From CBDUQI01 sp965369325 (GTDB taxonomy: Bacteria; Pseudomonadota; Gammaproteobacteria; Steroidobacterales; JBCBZW01), in assembly GCA_965369325.1 (NCBI GenBank), contig CBDUQI010000110.1, positions 1 to 18,373 of the forward strand: DNA of 18,373 bases. Direction: 5' to 3'. Below are positions 7,399 to 16,000 of the stretch, piece after piece. The position numbers and the translations under genes were made by a program. The notes beneath the pieces are model-generated. The model saw only the letters and a list, made by a program, of their open reading frames with translations, had not been told where the DNA came from and did no database searches. How positions within the stretch are numbered: position 1 is the first letter of the stretch; the number at the start of each line of letters is the position of its first letter.

Positions 7399-7451
7399 GT
7401 TTGTAAAGTTCTCCGACACGCCGCGCGCGCGTGTCGACGCGCTTTACAAAC
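7399..7451. promoter_or_regulatory. bipartite inverted element, candidate sigma-54 activator site
   Basis: The two arms read toward each other with the same plan. The left arm has GTTTGTAAAG (7399-7408), a 5-bp spacer and CGACACGC (7414-7421). The right arm, on the opposite strand, has GTTTGTAAAG (7451-7442), a 5-bp spacer and CGACACGC (7436-7429). Seven bp of CG repeat separate them. All 18 defined positions match between arms while the spacers differ, which suggests two protein contacts per arm. The centre is about 114 bp upstream of the -12 GC, where enhancer-binding activators usually bind. Confidence 0.6.
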
Positions 7452-7525
7452 CTATACTGCGACAGCTCACATAACCACTGGCCCAGTACTGGTGAGCCCT
7501 GTGACAACCGAGACTTACACATACT

Positions 7526-7541
7526 TGGCATGACGCTTGCT
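7526..7541 (+). promoter_or_regulatory. sigma-54 (RpoN) -24/-12 promoter of the PEP-CTERM gene
   Basis: TTGGCATGACGCTTGCT matches the consensus TGGCAYG-N4-TTGCW. The invariant GG (7527-7528) and GC (7539-7540) have exactly 10 bp between them. Transcription should begin near 7552, giving a leader of about 75 nt before the ATG at 7627. This excludes any protein start upstream of the promoter. Confidence 0.8.
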
Positions 7542-7626
7542 TCGCCTTTGCGACCGCGCGCCGCTCACGGCCGCCACTATGGAAAGTTGGATGCACCGGC
7601 ATCCTGAGTTGAAAGGAACTCATACA

Positions 7627-8391
7627 ATGAAATCAATCAACACTCTTAAGTCGTGTCTGCTTGCCAGCACCCTGCTTGTTGCTGCCAGCAGCGCCAATGC
7701 CACCACCTGGGAATGGAGCTTCGCGCACGATGAGGTAAGCAACTGCAGTGACGGCAACCAGGGCCTGTGCGATGCCGCCACCCTGCCCGGCAACTTCTGG
7801 TACCGCCTGAACGCCGGCACCGTCGACAGCCTGTACCTGAGCTTTGATGATGTCGATCAGACGCTGAGCCTCACCGCCACTATCGGCGCTTATGCGGGCG
7901 GCCTGGCCAACGCCATTGAGATTGTATTAACGGACGGTCCGAAGCCGAATTTCGACGGTACCGACCAGCGCGAGCACACGATCTTGTACCTGGACGGCTT
8001 CACCTCACCCGGCACTGTTTCTGCCTATCAGTACAACGAGGTGAACCTGGTGCCGAGTGCCAGCTACACCGGCGAGCTGGCCGCGCGGTACGACGACGCC
8101 TTTTCGCTGAGCAACAACCCTGACGGCAGCGTGACCTTCTCGCTGGTCGACCTGGACATGAGTGCGCTGGGTGGGCAGATTGGTTTTGGCGAAGAACTTG
8201 GTCTGTGGTTCCACACGCTGGAACTGGATCGCCTGAACTACGCTGGCGATGGCAGCATCTCGGATATTTCGGCCGCTCGTGTTGGCTGGGTGGACGTGAA
8301 CACGCCAGTGCCCACCTCACCGGTACCGGTACCAGCCGGTTTCTGGCTGTTGGGATCAGCCTTGCTGGGTCTGCTGCGCAAACGCGGTTGA
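7627..8391 (+). CDS. PEP-CTERM sorting-domain protein
   Basis: 254 residues. A Sec signal (MKSINTLKSCLLASTLLVAA...ANA|TT) leads a beta-rich, acidic body with no enzyme motif that I recognise. The last 22 residues (about 233-254) are a PEP-CTERM tripartite signal of the VPxPA type: VPVPAG, the hydrophobic helix FWLLGSALLGLL, and the basic end RKRG. Proteins of this class are recognised by an exosortase (EpsH/XrtA type), processed at the cell surface and often tied to exopolysaccharide or biofilm formation. The start at 7627 has AAAGGA upstream and lies behind the sigma-54 promoter. The frame stays open upstream to 7537, but those codons overlap or precede the transcription start. No exosortase is in the window, so it must be encoded elsewhere. 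Two cysteines near the N-terminus (SNCSDGNQGLCD) could form a disulfide. Confidence 0.9.
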   Translation: MKSINTLKSCLLASTLLVAASSANATTWEWSFAHDEVSNCSDGNQGLCDAATLPGNFWYRLNAGTVDSLYLSFDDVDQTLSLTATIGAYAGGLANAIEIVLTDGPKPNFDGTDQREHTILYLDGFTSPGTVSAYQYNEVNLVPSASYTGELAARYDDAFSLSNNPDGSVTFSLVDLDMSALGGQIGFGEELGLWFHTLELDRLNYAGDGSISDISAARVGWVDVNTPVPTSPVPVPAGFWLLGSALLGLLRKRG

Positions 8392-8415
8392 TCTAAACCG
8401 GGCGACGTTAACAGC

Positions 8416-8434
8416 GCCGGTCCAGCGGACCGGC
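8416..8434. terminator. hairpin between convergent genes, possible bidirectional terminator
   Basis: The 8-bp perfect stem GCCGGTCC (8416-8423) / GGACCGGC (8427-8434) has an AGC loop and sits between the convergent stops at 8391 (+) and 8447 (-). Neither side has a U-tract, so its strength as an intrinsic terminator is doubtful. Confidence 0.4.
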
Positions 8435-8446
8435 AATCAGACGGCA

Positions 8447-11400
8447 TTACAATGACATCAGGAACGCGATGATGGCGTCTTGGTCGGCCTGGCTCATCGT
8501 GGAGAACGTTTGTTTCGCAGACGCCGCCTCACCGCCGTGCCACAAAATAGCTTCGAGCAGATTGCGCGCACGACCATCGTGCAGGTATGCCTCGCCGCCA
8601 CTGACACCGGCAGTCAAACCGATACCCCACAACGGCGCCGTTCGCCATTCGGCGCCGGTGGCGTTGCCCTCACCAAGCGTGGCTGCGAGCCCCGGCCCCA
8701 TGTCGTGAAGCAGCAAGTCCGTGTACGGATGGATAGTTTGATCGCGCAACTCTGCATGCGGATGGTACCGCGAGGTCTGCAGCGTATCAGCGTGACACGC
8801 TGCACAGCCGGCACTGTGGAACAGTGCCTCGCCTTGCAACGCAACCGGATCATCAAGGTTGCGTCGCGCACGCACGCCCAGCAATGAGATATACGCGGTG
8901 AGTTGTTCCAGATGCTCATCGGATAACTCAACGCTGGCAGGACCGCAGTCGGATTGCGCGGCACCGCAGTCCGGGTTCGGTAGCACTGAGGTCATCACAC
9001 CAATGTCCGTATTCAACGCCGCTGCCACTTGGTGCTTTACCTTGGCGCCAGCAGCCTTCCAGCCAAAACGCCCAAGTCTCCTCTGACCGGTTTCAGGGTC
9101 GGTCACCAGTTGCATGCGACCTGAGATGCCATCGCCGTTGAGATCATCCGGATCAGCCAGCGCTTCAATATCTGTCTCGACGATTGCTTCCAGCAACCCC
9201 ATCCCCACCAATTGAGGGGCGATGCGGGCGGAAAAATTACTCGGCGCCGCAGGGGTAAAGCTGAAGTTCGGTGAACGCAACCCGTCGCTCTCGCTCCAGC
9301 TCGCAATGCTCACACCGCCCTCCGGCGCGCCGCCGCTCGAGCGCGGCTGCAGCACAGCGCCAAACGCGGGATCCGGATTGCCGCTGGCGTCGCCCACTTT
9401 CACCACGTACTTGCCCAGCGCCTGATTGGCGGCCGGCGGCAATGCGCGGCCGTTGCGATCATGGCAAGCCACACAGGAACGGTTAATGTAGTGCTTGCCC
9501 AACAGCCCGGCCAACTCGGTGAAAGGCGTATTTTCCGCCGCTTCATCGTGAGAGCCGTCGCCAAAATCGGTATGGTGAACACGCCGGCCCAACACAAACA
9601 CCTGACCATTGATATCCGACAGGTTGGTCGGCATCTGCATGAAATTATTCTCCGGCTCATTGGAGTACTGATACGCCAAGGTAGTATGCCCGCCGAGCCA
9701 GCCCGCCTGATCGATGGGATAGGAGTCTTCCAACTCAGTGGAGAAATCGCCGAATACGCCACGCGCTTCCCACGGCACCAGGCCTTGCCCAACGATGTAC
9801 AAAAACGCCGTGCCGTAGTAATTGTCACGGCCGTTTGGCGTGCCGAGCAAGAACTGACTAAGCTCGAACTCCAGACGATCCCCCACCTGCAGCTCAGCAT
9901 TAGTTTTTGAATTGAAGGCTACGCTGCGGGTGTAGTGAGTGGGATCGATACTCGTCATCACCCCGTTGTTATGGTACTCAGCAACAGTCCCCAAGCCACG
10001 ATAAAACAAGCGCAGCTCAGCTTCGAGCGGGTGCAGCGGCCACTGGGTGGTGACATTAAAGGTGATGGTGTCACCACCCTTACCGACCGTATCCACGATT
10101 TCGATAGCGGTGGTTCGGTGCTCCCAGTAAAACGACAGGTAGTGGTCATATGCTTGGAACTGGTCTTCGCGCGCATGGCGGTCGCGCGCGCGATCAGCAA
10201 CGTGGGTGATCAACGCGGTGGGTGTGTCCTCCTGCAGCGCAGGCTCAAGCACCGTCGTGTCGTCGAACAGCGGGTCGTAGAGCTGCGTATACGGCACCAG
10301 CCACCAGACGCCACCCTGCCCCTGGCCGTTGGTATCACCGGGCGCGAGGTCTCCCAGGTAAAAGTAAAGCGGTCGGCCTTGGTGCGCCGCCTGGCTTGCA
10401 CCGTCGTCACGCGTAATGATCGATAGCCCGGCAACGCCGGAGGCAGCCCCGTCAGTGACCAACACCGGCGGCCAGGTGGTGGCGCAACCGCCCTGACAGG
10501 TGCTGCCGTCGGTACCCAGGTCATCGTCGAGTACGTACAGCGAGAAGCCCGGATCATCCGAGCCCGCACCACCGACCAGAATGCCGTCACTTGTGCCGAC
10601 CTCTTGCACGGGCTGAACAATCAGACAGCCGTCGGCATCGACGGTGCTGTCGGGCGGCGTGCTCGGGCACAGGTCCAGTGCGTCGATCACGCCATCGTCA
10701 TCAGCATCAATGTCGATCATCATGCCGGCACTTGCATCGCCGAACACGTCCATCTCCCAGATGGAGTAGCCGTAAACGTTGCCAACGCTGCGCGACTGAC
10801 CATTCATCCGCAGGTAGCGGTAAGTGCCGGACATGCCGATCACATCCGTCCTGTTCCCGAACAGCCCACCCGTCTGGGTGGAGAGCACATCCCAGGTTAT
10901 GTTGTCGTTAGAGGCCTCAAGTGTATAGGTGTGCGCGTTGGCGGCTTCCCAATGGATCTCCACGCGGCTCAGTGGGTAGCTCAGGGACAGGTCCAGCGAC
11001 AGGATGCCGGGATCGACACCATGCACGGTTTCCCAACGCGTGGATAGATTGTTGTCTACCGCCAGAGCCGCTGGCTGAAACTCGGAATTGGTGCTGGCCA
11101 TCGCGAGAAGCTCGGTGGCCGTATTGCAGGATGTGAAAAGGCCGCTGGGCCCCGGTGGCAGAAAGAAAATCGACTTGAGGATTTGCAGATCGAGAAAATC
11201 CACCACGCCGTCACCGTTAAGATCGGAATCCCCGTCCGCGCCAAAAAACGCTGGCTTGAAGATACTGAGATCGATGGAATTAACGCCACAGTCGTTGTTG
11301 AGGTCGCCGTCGCACAAATTCCCGAAGCCGTCCGCGTTGGTGTCGCGCTGGTCGGCGTTCGCAACCAGCAGGCAGTTGTCGATTGCATCATCAACACCAT

Positions 11401-11491
11401 CGTTGTCGCTGTCTGCAGCGGTTGCGCTGGTCACCGCTAAGCTCAGTAGCGCAATGGCCGCTCCGATCCCGAAAGCTGACGGCTCTTCCAT
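8447..11491 (-). CDS. multidomain di-haem oxidoreductase (COG3488/DUF1111) with dockerin-like, discoidin-like and Y-X4-D modules
   Basis: 1014 residues, secreted (hydrophobic signal to about residue 26). In order: a thrombospondin-3-like run (DSDNDGVDDAIDNC, 27-60); a dockerin-like F-hand pair (DLNNDCGVNSIDLSIFK at 63 and DLNGDGVVDFLDLQILK at 90); a discoidin/F5-8C-like beta-sandwich (about 125-252); another DADDDGVIDALDLCP repeat (262-275); a secreted Y-X4-D repeat domain (YVLDDD at 319, CQGGCATTWPP, YFYLGD at 376); then the di-haem domain (about 425-1014). Haem c sites are CVACH (673-677) and CAACH (896-900). LLLHDMGPGLA, EWRTAPLWGIG, AYLHDGRARNLLEAILWHGG and the C-terminal IIAFLMSL are typical of COG3488. 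It is presumably a periplasmic or surface electron-transfer protein or peroxidase; the substrate is unknown. The signal lacks the usual positive n-region (starts MEEPS). A stop lies two codons upstream, so no longer start exists in this frame. Confidence 0.9.
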   Translation of the reverse strand: MEEPSAFGIGAAIALLSLAVTSATAADSDNDGVDDAIDNCLLVANADQRDTNADGFGNLCDGDLNNDCGVNSIDLSIFKPAFFGADGDSDLNGDGVVDFLDLQILKSIFFLPPGPSGLFTSCNTATELLAMASTNSEFQPAALAVDNNLSTRWETVHGVDPGILSLDLSLSYPLSRVEIHWEAANAHTYTLEASNDNITWDVLSTQTGGLFGNRTDVIGMSGTYRYLRMNGQSRSVGNVYGYSIWEMDVFGDASAGMMIDIDADDDGVIDALDLCPSTPPDSTVDADGCLIVQPVQEVGTSDGILVGGAGSDDPGFSLYVLDDDLGTDGSTCQGGCATTWPPVLVTDGAASGVAGLSIITRDDGASQAAHQGRPLYFYLGDLAPGDTNGQGQGGVWWLVPYTQLYDPLFDDTTVLEPALQEDTPTALITHVADRARDRHAREDQFQAYDHYLSFYWEHRTTAIEIVDTVGKGGDTITFNVTTQWPLHPLEAELRLFYRGLGTVAEYHNNGVMTSIDPTHYTRSVAFNSKTNAELQVGDRLEFELSQFLLGTPNGRDNYYGTAFLYIVGQGLVPWEARGVFGDFSTELEDSYPIDQAGWLGGHTTLAYQYSNEPENNFMQMPTNLSDINGQVFVLGRRVHHTDFGDGSHDEAAENTPFTELAGLLGKHYINRSCVACHDRNGRALPPAANQALGKYVVKVGDASGNPDPAFGAVLQPRSSGGAPEGGVSIASWSESDGLRSPNFSFTPAAPSNFSARIAPQLVGMGLLEAIVETDIEALADPDDLNGDGISGRMQLVTDPETGQRRLGRFGWKAAGAKVKHQVAAALNTDIGVMTSVLPNPDCGAAQSDCGPASVELSDEHLEQLTAYISLLGVRARRNLDDPVALQGEALFHSAGCAACHADTLQTSRYHPHAELRDQTIHPYTDLLLHDMGPGLAATLGEGNATGAEWRTAPLWGIGLTAGVSGGEAYLHDGRARNLLEAILWHGGEAASAKQTFSTMSQADQDAIIAFLMSL

Positions 11492-11524
11492 TGATTATTC
11501 CGCATTGTCTCACGTAATAGCATC

Positions 11525-11553
11525 AGTATACGCTTGGGTGACAACGCTGTCAT
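11525..11553 (-). promoter_or_regulatory. sigma-70-type promoter of the di-haem oxidoreductase gene
   Basis: On the minus strand ATGACA (11553-11548, 5 of 6 to TTGACA) is followed after exactly 17 bp by TATACT (11530-11525, 5 of 6 to TATAAT). Initiation near 11518 would give a leader of about 27 nt to the ATG at 11491. Confidence 0.6.
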
Positions 11554-11645
11554 ATCTTTACCTAGGCGCATAATTGGAACAAGATTTCACACAGCCCGGC
11601 TCGCGAACCGCCGATTGTCCAACGAAGTCAACGCTCACAAATATT

Positions 11646-12551
11646 ATGTTTCGACCATATCTAGCCAACGCGCTGCTGCCCCTTGTGGCGCTGATCGTCA
11701 CCGGCTGCGCAGGCATCTCGAAAGTCCGCGTAAGCAATCCAAGTCAGGTCTACGCCGATGACGGGGCGGTGTATATTGGTGGCTGGTCGCCAGATGGGCA
11801 ACGCATCGCTGCTACATCTCTTCGAGATTCCGGGCCTGTTCCCATCCTAATCTCGGTCGCCAACGGAACAGCCGAGGAAATCAAGGTCTCGCTGCCGGGC
11901 TCCTGGCTGAGCGGCTGGTCATCCGACGGATCCCGGATCCTGGTCGGGTCTGATGCCGTTGGGAATCCTGAGGTATATGTACTCACATTAGAGTCGGGGG
12001 GCTTGCAGAGGTTGACGATTCACGATGCAAACGAGTGGCATCCGTCGTGGTCTCCAACTGGCGGCGAGATCGTGATGGACTCGGATCGAGAAGGACAACT
12101 CGACCTGTTCGTTGCTGAGGTAAACGGGGGCGGCGTTCGCCGCTTGACGACGTCCGAGCGTTCCGAACAATATGGGCGATGGTCGCCGGATGCCACTGAA
12201 ATTGTCTTCCATCGCCACGTCGGGCCGAATGAATTGGACTATGACATATACGTTGTCGGCTTGAAGGATCTATCAGAGCGTCGCCTAACAAACTCCCCCG
12301 GTGATGACGCTAACCCGGACTGGAGTCCGGACGGGCGCCGAATTGCTTTTTCGTCGAATCGAAGTGGCGACTATAAGATTTACTCCGTTTGTGCCGATGG
12401 AACCGGCTTAACCCAGATCACCGTGGGCCAATCCGACGACAAATATCCCTACTGGTCACCATCGGGCGATCAACTCGCCTACCAATCGGAAGCGGACGGT
12501 ACAAAGTCTATCTTTCTGATTGACGCTAGCCTTGGCTCCAATTGTCGTTAG
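11646..12551 (+). CDS. TolB-like (PD40/WD40-like) beta-propeller lipoprotein
   Basis: 301 residues from the ATG at 11646. The N-terminus is a lipoprotein signal (LPLVALIVTGCAG, Cys21). Six PD40-type blades follow: GGWSPDGQRIAATS, SGWSSDGSRILVGS, PSWSPTGGEIVMDSDREG, GRWSPDATEIVFHRH, PDWSPDGRRIAFSSNRSG and PYWSPSGDQLAYQSEADG. Between them are TolB-like segments such as LFVAEVNGGGVRRLT and IYSVCADGTGLTQIT. It is shorter than TolB proper (about 430 residues) and lacks its N-terminal domain, and no Tol-Pal genes are nearby, so it is a propeller lipoprotein and not tolB. The frame is open upstream to a TTG at 11574, but that would bury the lipobox. Its ribosome site is weak. It is divergent from the di-haem gene and is followed by 0.5 kb without a clear gene. 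The role is probably ligand or protein binding in the envelope. Confidence 0.85.
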   Translation: MFRPYLANALLPLVALIVTGCAGISKVRVSNPSQVYADDGAVYIGGWSPDGQRIAATSLRDSGPVPILISVANGTAEEIKVSLPGSWLSGWSSDGSRILVGSDAVGNPEVYVLTLESGGLQRLTIHDANEWHPSWSPTGGEIVMDSDREGQLDLFVAEVNGGGVRRLTTSERSEQYGRWSPDATEIVFHRHVGPNELDYDIYVVGLKDLSERRLTNSPGDDANPDWSPDGRRIAFSSNRSGDYKIYSVCADGTGLTQITVGQSDDKYPYWSPSGDQLAYQSEADGTKSIFLIDASLGSNCR

Positions 12552-12642
12552 CGAAACCCGCTCGTTAGCGTACTGTCCCGCCGACCCCACGGGAGAACTC
12601 TTGCAGCCATCGGTGAGATCCATCGCGGCCGATGCATTGGGC

Positions 12643-12816
12643 TCAGGCTTTCGGAGCCGAGCATGTCGGTGCCATATTGTCCACCACCCAACTCACGCCG
12701 CCAGCCTCGGCGGCGTTACCCGCTGAGACATCTCGGCCATCTGATGAAATTTTCTCTTCAAGCCACTTTAGAATGAGTCTTGCCTGGCGCTGCTCAAAGC
12801 CTGTGTATGACTTCAT
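12643..12816 (-). CDS. possible small hypothetical protein or gene relic
   Basis: 57 codons from the ATG at 12816, with AAGGGG about 10 nt upstream. The first part (MKSYTGFEQRQARLILKW) could form an amphipathic helix; the rest is low in recognisable features and ends TCSAPKA. I recognise no family. It lies antisense to nothing and fills part of an otherwise empty spacer, so it may be a real small gene, the truncated remains of one, or a chance frame. Confidence 0.2.
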   Translation of the reverse strand: MKSYTGFEQRQARLILKWLEEKISSDGRDVSAGNAAEAGGVSWVVDNMAPTCSAPKA

Positions 12817-13031
12817 GCCACACACGCCCCTTGATTCGCGATCCGTACGTGGTTCAAAATGCGCCTATTCGTCTTAACATAAGGCTTGGCTTTCGCGGCA
12901 CCGAAGATCCTGGGGTGGCTGCGCAAAGGATGGCACACAGCCGCCAACTGTCAGATGTCTTGAACGACTTGCGAGTGCTCTCTTTCGATAAGGGACGACC
13001 TCCACTGCCGCGATCTTTGCCGGCCTTTCGA

Positions 13032-13048
13032 CCCCGATCATATCGGGG
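13032..13048 (+). promoter_or_regulatory. hairpin directly upstream of the giant-gene ribosome site
   Basis: CCCCGAT (13032-13038) and ATCGGGG (13042-13048) form a 7-bp perfect stem with a 3-nt loop, ending 3 nt before the AGGGG ribosome site (13052-13056) of the gene at 13063. It could be an mRNA fold that affects initiation, or a short operator. It lacks a U-tract, so it is not a normal terminator. Confidence 0.3.
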
Positions 13049-13062
13049 GACAGGGGCTCGTA

Positions 13063-16000
13063 ATGCACATTTTCAGGCTTGCGCTGACCGCTCGACAGCG
13101 CCGCCGCATCCGTGTCCCACAAACGCTCCCCTTAGGAGATAGGTTCCGAGCAGGCCCCGCTATCGAGCGTCACCATCCGAGTGCGTGGCGCGGCGCCGCG
13201 CTCTTGGCGTTCACACTGACGTTGGGCATTGCCGGGCCGGCGCTAGCTAGTGGTGGCCCAGAGTATGTCGCCGGCGTGGTGTTCACGCGCGGGCTGGTGC
13301 TGGGGCCAAACAATCAGCCGATCTATGCGGAGTTTGACGAGCAGGGGGTTGCCCGAAGCATCAGCTCGCTGCCTAACGGCGGTGAGTTGACGGGCGAGCT
13401 GGCCGAGTCCACCGTCATGGATGGCGACAGCTACCGCGCTATCGAGCAAGCCTTCAACGCTTATCTAGACGAGAACCAAGACGGTATCGCTCAAGGCGCA
13501 TCCATCATGCTGGAGGACGTGTACCGGGCGGTGGACCTTGGCAGCGTTGAGATCGTACAAGCCGAGGGTCAGCCGCCGTTGCAAGTGCCGATACCGAAAG
13601 TGGCGTTGCTGAGCTCCAGCAAGTCAGCCTTGATTCGTGCCAATAGCACTATCAGCGACCCCGCCGGGCTCGGCGAGCGAGGGGTAATTTTGTTCGAGGC
13701 ACCGATTGACCTCACCGCAGCGCGCGTGCAGTCGTTGGACCCCGATATACGCTCGCTGGTCCTCGATGGACAGGGGCGCGTCTTGTACGCATCAACCAAC
13801 AATATCGGCTTGCGGGCAGCCTATGTGCGCCCGCAAAGCGGCACCGGAGATCCATCTCAGGACCATATATCAGCGTACAACCGCGGCGAGACACTTTGGG
13901 GCGCAGTAGATGGGGCGATGATCCAAAGCACGCTAGGCGGCTTTACCGCGACCGACGATGGGCGTTTTACGGTAATCGACTTTCTACCCCCCTGCCCCGG
14001 ATTCTCGGTAACTTACGACTACGAAGTATATGCCGATCTGCCCTATCGCAATTTCGACCCACAAGCAGCACACCCATGGGGCTCGTACAACTTTCGCGGG
14101 TTTGCCAGCGAAACCTGTATCGGCTACGGCGAAGTGCCCCTCGGGTTCTCACTGACCGCTCAGGCGATCCAGCTCGCGCTTATCGGCATCGACGCAACCG
14201 CCGCCGATCCATTGACGGTGTTGGAAATCCCCATCGATATCGTTTTGTTCAATGGCGTTGGACGTGTAGCGAACCCTGACGGCTCGCTCATCGGACTCGG
14301 CCCGATGACAAAATACAACCCGACTGTCGCCACTTACACGAACGAAGCACCGATCGAGTTGGATATCAATCTTGACCGCAATCTGGATTGGATCAGCCAG
14401 CCGGGCAGCGTGCTGCCTGCCGGCGCCGACATCCTCGGCCCGGAGTATGTCGGCGTCTGGTTAGGCACCACGGGCCAATACGGATACGACGACAACGGCG
14501 TGCCCTTGGATGTGGACGGGAACCCCTTAGACCCGGACTTGTACCGATTGGCCGATCAAATACCCGATTTTGAAGATCGCGGATTGCTGGAGAGCATCAG
14601 CATCGAGGACATGGCCGATACCGACATCTATGTCTTTCGCCGCAGCAATGGGCAGCTAGTGGTGAGTCAGGAAGGGTTGTCGGAGGCCGAAGTTATTGAA
14701 GAGCAGGGTCAGTTCCGATATCAGCTCACAATCCCCGGGCCGCGCTCCAGTTTCGCGCTGAACTCTGGCTCATCGGTGGAGGCATGGCAGCAAGAGCAAG
14801 GCGTGGTGGACGCGCTTCAAGGGTTCAGCACAGACTCACTGCGCCCCGGCGAGCAGGTTCGTATTATTGCGATCAATCGCCCAACCGGCTACATCGCCAG
14901 CCTGATCGGAAACATCGAGTCGCCCGCCGACGGCTTTTTAGATTTCCCGTTGCCCACGCTGGAGATGAAACCGCCAAACCTGAGAATCAGTGTTGAGCGC
15001 ATGTACACAGTTGAGCACGGCGCCACTGCTGGGCAAGAGCGTGAGTATTTGATCGGTTCCGAAGGCAGTGGTTTGTCGAGTGATACGTTCATCGCCGTGT
15101 TCACCGAGTGGCTGGACCAGGACGGCACACCACTGCCGCCTGAACTTGAGGGGTATACCGCACGCTTAGCCCAGATCGGCGGCACCAACCAGCTAGTGGT
15201 CGCAGCCGCCGCGGGCGTGGAGTTTTTCACCATCCGGCCAGGGCGCAATATTCAACTGGTGAAGTTGCAGGGTGATGTGCTCGGCACCGAGCATTTCTAC
15301 GTGCATGTTAATGGCGCTAAACCTTCAACCACGGCGGATTTCAGCGAGGGGGACGGCACCGGCGCACTTCAGTACCGGCCCAGTCGCTACACACCTGTCA
15401 AGGTGCCCGTGTACGATGAGGCGGCGACGCGCAGCGCCAGCAACGCGGCCGCCTATGCCGCCCAGGAGGGCAACCCGATCGGCGTGGCGCAGCCGTCCGT
15501 TTACCGTTGGCCATATCGCCCGGAAATGCAGTTTTCCGTGCACCAGCTCGACATCTCTCGAATCGAGCGTTTCGGCGAAGACGGTGAGGTTCTTGTCGAC
15601 GCGCAGGGACAAGCGATCAATCTACTTGAGCAGAGCATCCCAACACTGTCAGCCTCCGATTCGGCCTTAATGGTGTTTTACGATTTGCTTTCCAATCAAT
15701 TCGATCCGCTGGAGTTCTTTGGTCCCGGCCCGACGCTCACCTTCGGCCTCTCCGGGTACGAGCTGGCCACAACCACAGGTACCGGGCAAAACGTCAGCTT
15801 CGATACCCTGCGCTACCTCAACGCGCTCGATCCGTCCAATTTGCTAGCGCTTTCCCTGTTCGACAATGCGGACGCCGCCAACCTGCTGTGGGAGTTCGCA
15901 CTGTTCGAGCTCGATCTTGCGGTTGACCTGAACCGCGATGGTGAGGTTGAGTTTTTCCCAAACCCAGACATCCAATTGTCCGACAAAACCACGCCGGATC

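Larger units (their letters stand above)
7058..7626. other. 569-bp gene-free regulatory region
   Basis: No convincing protein gene lies here. From left to right it holds: a strong hairpin with a T-tail on the minus strand (7091-7124), a 9-T run (7145-7153), very short minus-strand frames (7152-7316), a CRP-type palindrome (7327-7342), a bipartite inverted element (7399-7451), the palindrome CCAGTACTGG (7483-7492), a sigma-54 promoter (7527-7540) and the leader of the PEP-CTERM gene. Confidence 0.7.
12552..13062. other. 511-bp stretch without a convincing gene
   Basis: It begins with two direct copies of CGTTAGCG (12546-12553 and 12563-12570, the first overlapping the stop of the propeller gene). 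It contains an 8-bp hairpin ACGCCGCC/GGCGGCGT (12695-12716) without a T-tail, a possible 57-codon minus-strand frame (12643-12816), and a hairpin just before the next ribosome site (13032-13048). No RNA gene, insertion-sequence end or transposase fragment was recognised. Confidence 0.5.

Noticed and set aside
7421..7431. Alternating CG run as a Z-DNA or simple-repeat feature
   Set aside because: It is only 11 bp and is better explained as the centre of the bipartite inverted element.
7537..7626. Upstream extension of the PEP-CTERM reading frame
   Set aside because: It begins within the sigma-54 promoter and would put 30 extra residues before a normal signal peptide.
11646..12551. Calling the beta-propeller lipoprotein tolB
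   Set aside because: It is about 130 residues too short, lacks the TolB N-terminal domain, has a lipobox, and no tol or pal gene is adjacent.
12546..12720. Integron-cassette (attC-like) signals: GTTAGC repeats, ACCCAAC and an imperfect palindrome near the propeller gene
   Set aside because: No GTTRRRY core pairs with a matching RYYYAAC at cassette spacing, and there is no integrase. GTTACCC after the hairpin does not match the core.
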